A stretch of 64,000 nucleotides of DNA from Amblyornis subalaris. Taxonomy: Eukaryota; Chordata; Aves; Passeriformes; Ptilonorhynchidae. A program made the translations under genes and the position numbers. Shown in pieces: positions 1 to 12,769 of this stretch (position 1 is the first letter of the stretch; each line of letters starts with the position of its first letter). The notes beneath the pieces are model-generated. The model was not told the DNA's origin, did not search any database, and was given only the letters and a program-made list of their open reading frames with translations. Location: positions 806,001 to 870,000 of the forward strand of contig JACAXG010000112.1 in the NCBI GenBank assembly GCA_018881555.1, written 5' to 3'.

Positions 1-3000
1 TTTTTCATAAAAGTATTCATGTCAATGTTACTATTTATCCCCATCACACCAAGTCACTAAAAAGCTCAGCCTCAGTAGACTCTGTTTTAACATTCTTCTG
101 CAAAGTGATTTGATGGGAATATGTTGCACTATATGCAAGCTATAGATGCTTTTACTCCTTCAGAGTCTCTTACATCAGTAATGCACTTTTCATTTAACAT
201 ATATCTAACCAAGACTAAATGAAACCCATCCAATGATTAAACTTTCGCTTCCAGTGATAAATAACCAAAAAAAAAAGAGAATGTAAATCTATTTTTAAAT
301 TTATTTTTAATTAATTCTGCTGTTAGTATTACTTTATCCATTCTCATATTATCATTTATGTGATTTAGTTCTCTTATAAAATAAAACTAAACTCAAAGTC
401 TGTGCCAGTCTTTCCTTGATTTCTCAGTTTAAATGAGTCACTCCAGCATCAATACAAAAAGTTACATCTTTGTTCACACAAATGGGATCTGTCATTCCAA
501 AAAATTTTTAGTAGCTGTATCGCAGTGATCAAATATTCAGTCCACAAGGCTGTAACCCTATCACTGTGTTTAGAGACTTTAGAAACGTCCTTTACTGGAC
601 AGAATATAAAGCCTTACAATAAAGAGCTTAACAGTCTAGTCGTAAGGTCAAGGAGAATCAGAGAAACATACTTTTTCTTTAAAGATCCCTAAACACTTCC
701 TGACTGTTGTGTCTAACCTGATCTCAAAAATATTTTTTGAAGGATAAATTTCAATTTGCTTCTTGAACTACTTAAGGACTACTTTTCAGATACCTTGTAA
801 ACAACAACAGACTCCAAGATTAAAAAAAAAGAAAAAAAAGAGTAGGAAAAAAGAAAAATAGGGTATATAAACTAAATAAATAAACTAAAAGATTACTTCT
901 TTAAATGAAAATACCTTCCTTTTAGCTAATATGTATAAATTTATTTTGGTTTTTCTTTCTGCTTTCTTTTTTTTTTTTTTGTCAAATACACTCTTTGTCT
1001 TATGGTTTCAAAATTCTCTACACTAATTTTGAAGTGTGCTTTCCCAAACACATATCAGAACAGAACACAATAAAATAAATAATTGCCTTCTTTCACTTTT
1101 ATACAAAATGATTGTGTATGTATCCCAAGTAATATTTGATCTCTTATTAATTTATTGCACTATCATGTAGTATAGCCACATTTTATTCTTAACCTATTGA
1201 AAACCCCAATCCTCCATTTTTAAATGCATCTTATACGGGTTATATAAAGCTGCTTAGTCAGATCAATTTCACTTTGGTATGCTTTTTCTTAGCACAGCAA
1301 TTCACATGTAGTTTTAATGGAGTGAATTGTGTTTCTTGCCTTTTGACCATTTTAACTATGCTTGCAGCTCCTCGTAGATTGATATTGTCTATAAATATTT
1401 TCGCTCTAACAAGAGCAAAGCTGTTTATTGAAAGAATATGGACCAGAATGAAGTCCGAAACAAACTTGCTTCCTATCCAGCTTGAAAAACTTTTAAAGAA
1501 TTCTAATTAGACTTGCAGTACTGGGGTTTTTACCTGTCATTTTATTATTTTTCTTTTCTTTTTTTGTTCATTTCTTCAGCTATTTTAGGATTTCTTAAAG
1601 CTCCTGCTCCCCAACTTTATTCATGATGTTGCCATGTAAAATATGTTGAAAACCTTATCAAACTCAAGTTGTATAAATTCTATTGCTGATATTAGTTTCT
1701 CACTTTCTCCCTAAAAGAGAAAAACATAATTGATTTTATTTTAGATGTTTACTTCTGGATTTATTTAAATATAACTTATTATTGATAGATTGATCAATAT
1801 CTTGTTCTACTAATATTCTATCAAAATTTGAAGAGTTAGTCCATAATTTCCTGGACTAACTTTTCATTTTCTTTCATTCTTTTATCATGCTATAAACAAT
1901 TTTCAGACAGATAGCAATAAAGCTGAAGCGTAGTTTTATTCATTCAAAAAGACTAAAATTCAGATGTATTGTCTCAAGCAGAATTATCTAAGTGAAGCAA
2001 TTTTAAGGGAGAAGTTAAATTTTCTTGCAGAGATATATTTAATCGTATGACAGGGGCAAGGAGACAAAATTAAAAAGCTTCTTATGATTCAATGCAGGAG
2101 AAACAGTGTGAGTCATCAAACACTGAAGACAAATAAGCTTACTCATAAGCTTTTTCACTTTGTGACCAAAGAACAGTGACAGTAAAAGTCTTCATGAAGT
2201 GCAGTGGGCAAACATAATCAGCTGTTGACCAGTTTTTAAGTTCACTGAAGAGATTTCAGTTAGGATCTACATGACGTATCTCTCTCATGAAAAATAGTGA
2301 GAATAAAATTATGTCTCTACATTACTTGAAGTCCTTAAGATTTACATTTTAAAAATTGAAATAAATTTTTTTGTGCAAAGTTCAGGCTCTTTAGGATCTT
2401 TGCAGTTGCTAATGTTAGGTTCCAGCACATGAATCTATAGAGGCAACTAGAGAAGTATTAGGATCTTGTAACTTATACTCTACAGACCAAAATCACTTGT
2501 AGAGTTATGTATCTGAAATGTAAATTTTTTTCAATAAAAGAATATTAATCACACTTTGCAAGAATTAAGCAAGTAACAGAGACAGATTAAAAGACTATTG
2601 AAAATTATGTGTGTGGGACAAGTAATTGGAAAACATGGAATTAGGAACAAAATGAGATGTGTGTTATTCCACTTGAGAGACTGAAGTAAGAAAAAGAGTA
2701 AGGAAAGCAGAAAGGCTCAAAGAAATAAGCAATTTGCCTGGATTTTTACATACTTAAAGCAATTTCATTTTGTCTCTGTTCTTAATTCCCTGACAGTACA
2801 ATTTAAGAAGAGAGGTTAAATGAGAGGTTAAATGTGCAGTAGGAGACTGTAGGTGCTGAGATATAAAAAGGATGTATAAATACAACAGATGTAGCCCCAG
2901 TATATCAGTTGCACAAAAGTAAAATAGGAAGGAGTTTGGCTCTGCTTGGAAGTGGAAGTATTTGAAGCAACAGTAATTTAATGGCATAGAAAGAAAAAAA

Positions 3001-6000
3001 CAAATCACAGGTATCATATTATGTATAAAAAGGATATAACAGGTTATTCTCGAAAGAACAACAGTGCTAACTTAGTGACAGTTCCATTGCTCTGAATTCA
3101 AATACAGAGAATATTACTCACTTTTAAAGGACATCATAAAGGTACAGATTTTAAGACAGTAATTTAATTTACTTAATGATGTCAATTCCTTAAGTGGGAT
3201 ACATAAGGAAGAACCATTCAGCTTGTTGGATATATTTTCAGCATGAAGACATAAAAGAAGATTTGGTCCTCTGTTATTTTTTAGTGTTGTGCAGCAAAAC
3301 TACAACCAAAACAAAATGTGTACATCAGTACCATATACCTGAACTTCTTAGGGAGGGTTTTGATATTTATTGTGATCTTACTTTCCACACTTTAGAAATG
3401 TATTTTCTTCTTATATGCCAACATTAAAACTGTAACTGTGATGAATTAATTAAATACAATCAAAAAATTACATAAGAGCAGAAAAACAAACGTTTCAAAT
3501 TCAAATCAAATTGCTTACATGTTAACTCAACATTTTCGGCAGTTTCTCCTGAATATAGTTAATTGACTAGAAAAAAAAGATTAGCTTTCTCTGGAGAAAA
3601 AATATTTGTACTCACTGAATTTTCAGCAAATAGCAGAAAGTATAGGCACAGAATGGCTAATTTAACATTTGTGAATAATGCATTTCAATTTTTTCTAATA
3701 TTGTATATGGAAACATAATTATTTTTGATAAGCTGACTATCCCTAAGCAGGAAACTGTTTTGGTTAATAGCTTTATTCTTATGTAGTCAGCCTCAGGTCA
3801 GGACATAAGAATAGGACTGTAGCAAATTTTATNATCATTATTGCTAGTAGTATTATCTAGTCAAAAATCTGCTAGAAGCTGTTATGCTAGGTGCTGCACG
3901 AGCACATAACTGAAGTATAGATCTTTTAAAAGAGTTCTTATTAAAAGAAGTAATGAAAACAGGCAATTTTCCCAGAAATTTCAGTTGGGAACAGTAATAT
4001 CTCTTCTAATATATTATCTGATTATTTCAATAAAGGCTAAGACAATTGGATCACAGGCCATTACTATATGCTAATAGTGGAACCATTCTCTCTCTTGGAA
4101 ATAATAGTAATAACAACCTAGCCATACAAACACTCTTAGATAACATCTTTCTGTTATATTGGAGAGCCTATGAAAAAATTTTTCTACTCATTACAGTCTC
4201 AGAAGTCAAAAAAAAAAAAAGGGAAGGGATGTTTCTTAGGAAAGAACTGCAGCAAAAAGGCTGGATTTAGGTCTTTTTCTGAATGTAAGTCTGACTTCTA
4301 TAGGCCTGGCATAGTCTTCAGGCACAACTGATTCTCTACTAAATTGCTGGTCAGAAAAAACATTTCCAAGTAGTACTACAGAAAGAAAGAATTATGATGC
4401 AAAAATGACACTATATCCAGAGAAAAAGCAATGGTGTACTCACAAATTTTTTCCTCAGGGGAGAGGATAATATTTGAACTCAATCCTCTGAATGTGTTGG
4501 AGAAGAGTAACTTGCATAGCACTTAAGAACATATTTGAAGTGAGAAAGATCAGTTCTGCAGTGATATTAACTACAAGCAAATTTAAGAGCTTTCAAATAT
4601 TTGCACCAAGACTTCAATTTTCACATTGTTTTCAGGAATTTACTACAGTGTAATTTCAAGAATTCATTAACATTTTTGTATGAATAAAAATTACTTTGAA
4701 TTGAGGTAAAAAGTTCTGTAGCCACAATGCACAGTTCTTTAGTAGGAAAAAATAGGAAAACAAGAAAATAACTACGTTTTTCCCCACCAGTTGTTATACT
4801 CAGAAGTAAGATTTATGCTAACAATGTTTGTTTGATTTTTTTTTCCAAAAATCAATTCCTCACATGGACTATATATTGCCTTGCTGCTTTGTTCTTACAA
4901 TAACGGAATACCAAATCTCATTTAAATACTGAGAACAGGTAGGAACAATGACATATTATTTATACATTATCAGGTAGGAAATATATAATTATTTGCTCTC
5001 ATACTGCCCCTTATTGATCTTATTTTTGCTTAGTTTAGAGGAGGAAAAAGAATTCAAGAGAAATCCTGAAATACAACATCTCAGTAGGTTTTAATCTAAT
5101 GTGTCTTTTTAAAAATTAGAATCTTTTTACAAGTGACAAAAGGCAAAACTGAGACCTCTGGCAGCAGTCAGATGGACACAGTCCTAGGACTCTGACTTTA
5201 CCCAACATGCCACCCTGTACAAGAGGATGTAGAGGACTGTGGGACAAACAATGCAAGGCAAAAAGACAGAACTAAAAGGTGAGATGCCTTCAATATACAT
5301 AACTCTGATTCAGAATAAATGTAAATCAATCTCAACAGTCAGCTTGTCTTCCATCTCCAGAAAAAGGAAAACTTTGATCTATTTGTTTTACATGAGAGAA
5401 CCTTATGCTATCATTAAATTTGTCTTAACCATACATTCTGAGATTTGAATTTCATGTATAAATTTCCATCATAGAAATATTTCTGTTCACAGAGTTGATT
5501 AATGCCAACATCTTCAAATGTGAATCTCTCTCCAATAATGGCAGTCAAATAAAGCCCTTAATAATTTCCTGGAGACGGAGAAATCCTAAAGTATAGGGTA
5601 ACAGTTTTCTTGTGTACAAGAAATAGTACATATTTCTACAACAGATTGATGGGTCATTTGTTACACCAGTTTGATTTGACACTAATTTTCTGAGCAGTGA
5701 GCTTCCAAATGACAATGGGCATTTGCATCAGAACAAACGTATATTCTCCTTTGCTTTACCTTTTTTTTTTTCTTTCTGGTAACTGATTTACAGTATGTCA
5801 GGAAACAGAAATCCTTCTAACACACACGTAGTTCATCCACAGACGTTCTTCATCCAGTCATCCTTGTTCTGAGATCTCAAAATTAAACTGTTCAAAGCAA
5901 TGTCCTCCCTGAAACAGCTGTGCAAGCTTGCCATATTGCTCCTTGTTCTTTTCTCTATTCTGTTCCTGAAGCTGGTGGAGATGGCTTTAGCTGTGGCTTT

Positions 6001-6339
6001 GGTAGCTGCTGCTGAAGCTGCTTGGCAGTGCAGCATCTCAGTTACAAAACTGCATATATCTGGGTCTGGTGTCAGTGTATTCTATACATCTATGCAAGCC
6101 ACTGTTAATATCAGATATCAAGCTCATAAGTGAAAAACATCTTGTTTCCAGAATTTCAAAATAACAATCTATGTATGGACTTAACTATCCATCATAGAGT
6201 TTCGCAAGGAAGAACTGCAGATTAACTTTCAAAGGTAATCAAAATCTCCACAAAGGAAAAAAAACATCTAAAAGTATGCTAACAGCAAAGGGAACACTAA
6301 AGAAAACATNGGTCCATTATTCGACGAAATTTGTCACCT
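1..6339. other. AT-rich intergenic DNA, no gene seen
   Basis: The stretch is AT-rich, with frequent stops in all frames and short A or T runs (A-rich about 820-880, T run about 968-980). I see no repeat family, exon series or RNA gene. A short hairpin (3774-3813) and one weak coding-like frame (5833-6036, minus) are described separately. Confidence 0.7.
3774..3813. repeat. Short perfect inverted repeat (hairpin)
   Basis: Positions 3774-3784 and 3803-3813 are perfect reverse complements (tattcttatgt / acataagaata) around an 18-base loop. An 11-bp stem is short enough to arise by chance in AT-rich DNA of this length. No terminator-like or RNA-gene context is present. Confidence 0.5.
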
Positions 6340-7946
6340 CACAAATAGGAAGGAAGATACAGCAGACATTTAATGCCTTCTTTGAGTCTGCCTTTAAAAC
6401 CAATGATTGGCTCAGGGACCAACAGAGCCCAGACTGGAGAACTTTGACTGGGAGAGTGATATGCTCCCCATGGCTTTCAAGTTGTACAGGATTTTCTGCA
6501 ACATAATGCATGTAAGTCTACAGAGCCTGTTGGGATTCATTCAGGGGAACTGAGAATGTTGGCCAATGCTTTTGAGAGATGTGTCTCGGTTATTTATCAG
6601 TAGTGTTGGGACTCTGGAGAGGTCCCAGTTGACTAGAAGCTAACAAATATGATTCCAGTTTTTAAGAAGGACAAGAAGGAAGACCCTGATAATTATAATT
6701 CAGTGCCTGGAAACATTATGGAGAAGATTATTCTGGGAGTTATTGAAAAACACTTGAAAGACAATGAAGTCTTTGGTCAGACATGGGTCCATGAAGGAAA
6801 AGTTATGCCTAAATAATTCAATATCCATTTTTGACAAGGTTATCCTTCTTGGAGATGAAGGGAAGGCAGCGAATGTGGGATGTGAGAGATTTTAGCAAAG
6901 CTTTTAATACTGTCTCTCAGACTACCCTGGACAAAAGGTAGGTCCAGCATACAGCCAGACATGTAAGCAATATGAGGGGTGAACATGCCTGAAGGGTTGG
7001 GCTCAAAGGGTTGTAGCAAATGGGGTAACAACAGGTTGGTGACCAGTCACTAGTGATGTTTCCCAGGCTCAGTTTTAGGGCCAGTTCTCTTCAATAGTTT
7101 TATCAATTACCTGGGCACAGGAGTTGAGTGCACACTAAGTAAGTTTGAGGATGATAATAAGTTAAGAGGGAGCCATTGATTTCCTTGAGGGTAGACAGGC
7201 CTTACAGGGGGGTCTTGATAGATTAGAGTGCTGGGCAATAACTGACTGTATGAAATTCATCAAGGAGAAATGCTGGATTCTGTCCCTGGGTCAGTGTAAT
7301 CATGGATGTACTTCTAGATTGGGGGACAAGAGACTTGAGTACAGCCCTGGAGAAAAGGAACTCGGAGTTCTGGTAAATGGTAAGCTCCATATGAGTCAAC
7401 AGTGTGCCCTGGCAGCCAACAGCCTGGCAGTTAGCCATATCCTGGGGTGCATTAAGCCCGGAGTAGCTGTTTGGTGAAGAGAAGCGATTGTCACGCTATG
7501 CTCAGCATTGTTGCAGCCTCACCTTGAGCACTGTGTGCAGTTTGTGGTTCTACTATGTAAGAAGAAGAACAGATTAGAATAGAAATGTTAGAATGTATCC
7601 AAAAATAGGGCAGCAAACATGACGAAAGAACTAGAGGATGATTTATGAGGGCAGCTGGGGATACAAGATTTGTTCAGTTTAGATGGGAGAAAACTGAGGG
7701 GAGATGTTGCTGTCAACAACTTCCATATGAGGGGAAGCTAAGAGGGAAGTGTTGATCACTTCTCTCTGGTGTCCAGTGAGAGGATGTGAGGGAATGGCTT
7801 AAGACTCTGTCAGAGACCACCACTGAGAGGGTGGTCAAGCATTGGAAAAAGTTTCCCGTGGAAGCTGTCATGGCCCCAAGCCTGAAGGTGTTCAAGAAGT
7901 ATTTGGACAATGCTCTGAGACCGATGGTTTAACTTTTAGGTTGCCC
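6340..7946 (+). mobile_element. CR1 LINE, 5'-truncated long copy, first part
   Basis: This is the 3' half of a CR1 non-LTR retrotransposon: the C-terminal part of the reverse-transcriptase frame followed by the non-RT tail. CR1 elements copy themselves by target-primed reverse transcription and are usually 5'-truncated, as here. The frame is broken by many stops and indels. The catalytic box normally read F-A-D-D is visible at about 7144-7155 but reads F-E-D-D, so the enzyme is dead. Later blocks (a tctgtcagagaccacc region near 7810 and a ggtggtcaagcattgg region near 7832) match the usual CR1 order. The copy continues at 8494-8565 after an interrupting LTR. The 5' limit is approximate. The family call is secure; the subfamily is not assigned. 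Confidence 0.9.
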
Positions 7947-8493
7947 TGATGCCTTATATGTTTGGAAAATAAAGGCTGAGGCCGAATAAGAGGGTAAAAA
8001 GTAAAAATTTATTAAAGGATTCAGAGAAAGCAAAGTTTTCCCAGGGATTGCCCCAGGTACCCCTCCTCCCGCCGCTGCGCAGGGTGTGGGCCCAATCCTG
8101 CCGAGCAAGGTCCAGCAAGTGTAAGTTATACAGAGGTAAAAAAGGGTACAAAAAGTCCAAAAGAGTGTAAAAAGGGGTTCGTGCTCCTACTATTATAGGG
8201 TAACATAGTTTTGAAATATTCTCCAATGAAAAGCAGAATTTTGTCACACTATTCCTTGTGGCAAGTTTCTATTGGAAGTTCTCTGCTTACTTCAATAGCT
8301 TCCTTTTTCAGATATCAAGTCCAACTCTGGAATGCTTAAAGGCTGATAACTTGGTTCTATTTTGTCTATAGGAAAGGGATACAAGGTTGCAGGATAGCAG
8401 TTATAGGATTATAGGGTTACTAATATATAAAAGTGTAAAACTAAAATGCTACTAATCTAAAAAGCACAAAAGCAAAAAATCTCTCTGGCATCA
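7947..8493 (-). mobile_element. Solo LTR nested inside the CR1, 4-bp target duplication
   Basis: A 547-bp LTR starts TGATGCC and ends GGCATCA, a perfect 7-bp terminal inverted repeat with canonical TG...CA ends. It is flanked by the 4-bp direct repeat gccc (7943-7946 and 8494-8497). Removing the LTR plus one gccc rejoins a continuous CR1 3' end. The poly(A) signal reads on the minus strand (tttatt at 8008-8013), so transcription would run right to left. No gag, pol or env sequence adjoins it, so it is a recombined solo LTR. The TSD length suggests a class I (ERV1-like) element, but that class is inferred. Confidence 0.9.
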
Positions 8494-8565
8494 GCCCTGT
8501 GTGAAGTCAAGAATTAATGATCCTCCTGAGTCCCTTCCAACTCAGGATGCTTTTATGATTCTATG
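8494..8565 (+). mobile_element. CR1 LINE 3' end, second part after LTR interruption
   Basis: This is the terminal ~70 bp of the same CR1 copy that begins near 6340. It contains the hallmark tail: an aatgatcctcctgagtc block, tcccttccaactcagg, then the short repeated end tatgattctatg. With the LTR and one target duplication removed, it joins 7946 without gain or loss of bases. Confidence 0.92.
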
Positions 8566-8846
8566 AAAAAAATAAAAATTTGTACTTCTTGTTTTCCGTA
8601 GAATCACTAAAGTTTGAATTCCTCTGCACATATTAAGTCCACAAAAACCTGATCTAGACACCCTAAGCTTTGTTTGCAGCTGGTATACATACCTCTAGGA
8701 ATGATTTGCTTTATGTTGTTGTGTTTAAGAGTAGATAAGGAAAACATTTCTCTAGACCTGCTGGTTTGTCTTCATCTCTGTAAAGGACTGTAGAGGATTT
8801 CCAGAGAAAGTTCAGATTTAAACATCAGACTTTTAAACAACGTGTT

Positions 8847-9922
8847 TGTGTTGGTTTTGCAGGGCCTGGTTTTTGGTAGCAGGGAGGCCACAGAGGTGGC
8901 TTCTGTGAGAAGCTGCTAGAAGCTTCCACCATGTCCAGCAGAGCCAACCCCTGATGGCTCTGAGGATGGATGTGCCACCGGCCAAGGCTAGGCCAATTAG
9001 AGATGGTGGTAATGCCTCTCTGATAACATTTTTAAGAAGAAATCACAACAAAGTTGGGGCAGCAGTTGTAATTATTCCAGCTAGACGGGTAGGAGTGAGA
9101 ACATGTGAGAAACAACAATGGAGCCACCAAGGTCAGTGCAGAAGGAGGGGCAGGAGGTGCTCCAGGTGCCGGAGCTGAGATGTCCCTGCAGCCTGTGGTG
9201 AGGCCCATGGTGAGGGCAGTTGTCCCCCTGCAGCCCATGGGGGTCCACAGGGGATGCAGAGATCCACTCACAGCCCATGGGGGAGGTGCCCACACTGGAG
9301 CAGGTGGATACTAGGATGCTGTGGTCTGGCAAGAGTCCCAGTGGAGAGAGAGGCCTTGCTTCCAGGCTGAAGCAGCCTGTCCTCGGAGGACTGCACCCTG
9401 TGGCAGTGACCCACGCCGCAGCAGGTTTGGGAGGACTGTCTGCCCGTGGGATGGACTCACGCTGCAGCAGTTTTGGGAGTGCTGCTGCTCGTGAGAGTGA
9501 ACTCACGCTGGGGAAGTTCGTGGAGAACTATCTCCTGTGGGAGGGACCCCACGGTGCAGCAGGGAAACGACTCCTCTCCCTGAGCAGTGGAAAGAAGATC
9601 TTGGGTGATGAACAGACCAAAACCCACACCCCGTCTCCCTGCGCCATCAGTGGGAAGGAGGGAGGGGTTGGGGGGAAAAAGGGTGTATTTAAGGGCTTAT
9701 TTTTACTTCTGATTCTCCTACTCTGATCTTGTTAGTAATAAATTCACTTTATATCATTAAGTTGAGCCTGTTTTGCCCTTGAAGTGTTTTCTCCTGGTCC
9801 TTATCTCAACTCATTAACCCTTTGTTAAATTTTCTCTCTTCTGTCCAGTTGCAGAGAAGAGGAGAATGAGTGAGTGGGCTTTTCATGGGTGCCTGGCATT
9901 TGGCCAGTGTCAAACCATGACA
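8847..9922 (+). mobile_element. ERVL-type LTR (avian), near full length
   Basis: A 1,076-bp LTR with TG...CA ends begins TGTGTTGGTTTTGC and ends ACCATGACA. The 5' third contains a block about a connected run of ggtggcttctgtgagaag and gctgctagaagcttcc, familiar from avian ERVL LTRs. The middle is a GC-rich imperfect array of ~50-70-bp units ending in words such as gggctgcag and tgctgcag. A TATA-like box (gtatttaag, about 9685-9693) precedes a poly(A) signal aataaa at 9737-9742. The flanks gtgtt (8842-8846) and ctgtt (9923-9927) match at 4 of 5 bases, consistent with the 5-bp duplication expected of ERVL. Open frames of up to 168 codons inside it are chance frames in GC-rich DNA. Confidence 0.82.
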
Positions 9923-11394
9923 CTGTTTTAGATGATATGATGCTGTCTTCTCTCTATTATCTTATGAATAATCCAAACTACCCTATGAATGATCCAATGA
10001 AATGTGTAATTGATCTGTAGATATCTGCTCAGGAGTCTGATGACAAGTATGATAAACAGAAGGAATTTATATCATCAGGAAACCTGTGTAGATTTTACAA
10101 GTATTTTAGGTACCACTAGGTGGTTTCAAATTAGAGGCACATATTTTATAGACACACCAAACCCAGAAATTACCGATGAAAGTTTTTTTCATAATTTTAC
10201 TTCAGCTGCTTCTATATAGTTCAGAAAAAAAAAAAAACAAAATCAAAACAAAACCCTCCAAACTGATAAGGCCCTCATTATTTTTGTATTTTTGAACATT
10301 TCTGTTTGTTAACCTGGTGTTCATAACTGGAGATTAATGTCACTTTTCTGCCATTCTTGACCCAGCTCCATCTTACCATTTCTCTGCAGAAGTTCACATA
10401 TTGTACGGATAGTACATTTCGGTTTTCTATTGCTGTGTTGAAAATTACCCCTTCCTTCTCTCTAAAGGAACACATAAATGTTAAATATGCATATAGTCAA
10501 GTTGTCAAGTTTTGGAAACCAACAAAATTCTACTGTCATACAAAAGACCTGTCACAGACTTTAAGTTCTACTAGTGTCATTATCAAAAATACATCTGAAA
10601 CATTATTTCTTCATGAGACATGGCATCTGAATTTTGATGAGCTGTAACGCATCCTATATCTTGCTTGAAAACTGCTTTTTTTTCCAAGAACGATTCACAA
10701 TAGCCATCACCAATAATACCTTTGTTTTTCTTGAGAATGTGCTTAAAAGGACAGTGGCACATATGCAGTGTATGTAGTTTTGAAGATACTCTGAGGATTG
10801 TTTTCCTTGGTACCTTTTTCAGAGTTCTGTAAGGGACCCCAAAGACTCTCAGTCCCGAAGATGACCTTCGTCTGTCTCAGTAGGAAAGCAGGTTCCTTCT
10901 GCCTATAAAGGTTGAAAGATGGTGATGCATCTATGTCCAAAGTCACTGAAATGCAAAATGTTATATAGTTTATTCTGCACTGTGACTTTCTCAGTCAAAT
11001 GGTTTCAGTCCTGACTTGAACATTCTTTGAAGGTTGGAAACTGACCCTCAAGTTCCAGGGGTTTATTAAAAAATGAGTACCAGAATTCTATATAACACCA
11101 AAAAAAGCACAATATTTATAATATGCATACATTTTCTAAGAGTTTGTTAAAACCAGGAAACAAAAACATCTTTTCAGTTTGGGCATGGAACTTCTGATAT
11201 TAACTACACTTTTTTTCCCTATAATAAAAAATTAACAGAACATTTCACATGCCTTTTCAAGTTGTTCATCTAATGTAGACTTTTAAAATTCTTTTTTATA
11301 TTTAATCATATCCATGGTTAGTTATCTTCTCAAATAAGGTCACATCTAATCTGAAATAAAAAAAGAAACATTAAAAAAGAAAAAATCAAAGTCC
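9923..11394. other. AT-rich intergenic DNA, no gene seen
   Basis: No repeat family, exon or RNA gene could be recognised. There is one A-rich stretch near 10224-10256. Confidence 0.65.
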
Positions 11395-11400
11395 TTCCTG

Positions 11401-11926
11401 TGTGGAGGTGGCTGAACCTGCAGCAGAAAATGCTGCGGTGTTTGGGCCAGCCACAGGAGCGACCGAGCAGCCTGTTACTCCTTGTTCCTTTACAAGGTTC
11501 AGTTCTAGAGTGTTCTCTCTTACTCAGGCATCCCATTTATCGCTATCCCCTTACTCCTCCCCTCGTTTACCCCTATTGGTTGAAGTTGTATTACCCTGCC
11601 TTCTCTCTGCCCCCTGACCCTCAACCCATTAGTCCCTGTTGTCTCTCCTCCCCCACTGCCCCTGGGATAAAACTGTAAGCCCTCCATTGTTCTGGGTTCT
11701 CTCCTTCCCTGACAATTCATGGAATAAACCTATTTCGTGGAACACATAAGGAGAACCCCTTCGACTCTTTGCCTCAGCTACGTACATGTGTGTGTGTGTG
11801 TGCATGCGCGCTTGTGTGTGTGTGTGTGCACTGCCGAATGCGTCACGGCACCACTGGACACGCGCTGCGCCTTTGGGAAGACCGCAGACCCCAAAACCCA
11901 TCCCGGATATTTTATTTAATACAACA
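11401..11926 (+). mobile_element. ERVK-type solo LTR with perfect 6-bp target duplication
   Basis: A 526-bp LTR begins TGTGGAGG and ends ACAACA. The identical 6-bp direct repeats ttcctg flank it at 11395-11400 and 11927-11932; 6-bp duplications are typical of ERVK/betaretrovirus-like and alpharetrovirus-like integrases. A TATA-like box (gataaaa, 11666-11672) and poly(A) signal aataaa (11723-11728) give plus-strand orientation. The part downstream of the poly(A) signal contains a long TG/CG alternating tract. No internal viral sequence flanks it, so it is a solo LTR. The intact TSD suggests a fairly young insertion. Confidence 0.9.
11781..11830. repeat. Alternating purine-pyrimidine (TG/CG) tract inside the LTR
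   Basis: Bases 11781-11811 alternate pyrimidine and purine without a break, mixing TG, CA and CG steps. After a one-base phase shift a second alternating block runs 11813-11830. Such tracts favour left-handed Z-DNA. It lies downstream of the LTR poly(A) signal. Confidence 0.85.
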
Positions 11927-11932
11927 TTCCTG

Positions 11933-12769
11933 GAAAAAAAAAATGGAAAAAATTAGCAGGTATCTAGTAAAGAACCTTGTAAAAAACCCCTATTAATTTA
12001 TTTCTTCTATTGTCAAACAAGAAGTCACAACTGTATTTTATACTATTCTGTGCACATTACTATTCTGTCCACATCATCAGTTATTTTGAATTCTAATTTT
12101 TGTTATTTCTTACATGAATGTTGGAAACACTCAGCAAAAAGACTAGAGAGTTCCAGATTTTTGCTTGCCTTAGGGGCACAACTGTTCCCTTTCTCATTAC
12201 CGTTTATACCTGTTATTTCAGCTCTGGATGTAATTTAACTACCATGATGCTGAAATGAGAACAGCTTCCATCATTTTTTAGAGGTAACAGATGCAGTCCC
12301 CTCATAAAATGGCATCTATTGCTTCTGCTTTGTGTTTCATGACCAAGTTCTGTCTCTCTGGTACTTACAGGCTGAGACACTGTTGCAGCCTCATCGCCCA
12401 GGCACCTTGCATGTCACTGCTCAGTCAGAAACAGTTTGAATTCCATTTCGCTGAAAATATTAAAGGAAACAGGTATAACTATTAAATTCTATTTTTTGCC
12501 CAGAAGAATCNTCTCTTGAGCCACTGTTTTTACAGCACTATTAAAGGTCCAGCAAATGTTTATATCAAATCTTTTAACCCTTTTTAGCACTTCATGGATT
12601 AATGAGTCACAATNTTTAAATAAGTGGCAAGTTTAAGCAAGCAGAAATATTTGCTGTAAATCAATTGCTAAAATTTTCATCATTCTTAATTTCCCTGGGG
12701 AGGGAATTCTAATCTGAAATTCAGAACAAAAGCAGAAACATGTCCATTTCCCTTTGCATCTCTCATGAA
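11933..12769. other. AT-rich intergenic DNA, no gene seen
   Basis: No recognisable repeat or gene; ordinary AT-rich sequence between the solo LTR and the next CR1 fragment. Confidence 0.6.

Noticed and set aside
9081..9726. Overlapping 141- and 168-codon frames on opposite strands
   Set aside because: Both are inside the ERVL LTR at 8847-9922; overlapping frames on both strands follow from GC-rich repeats.
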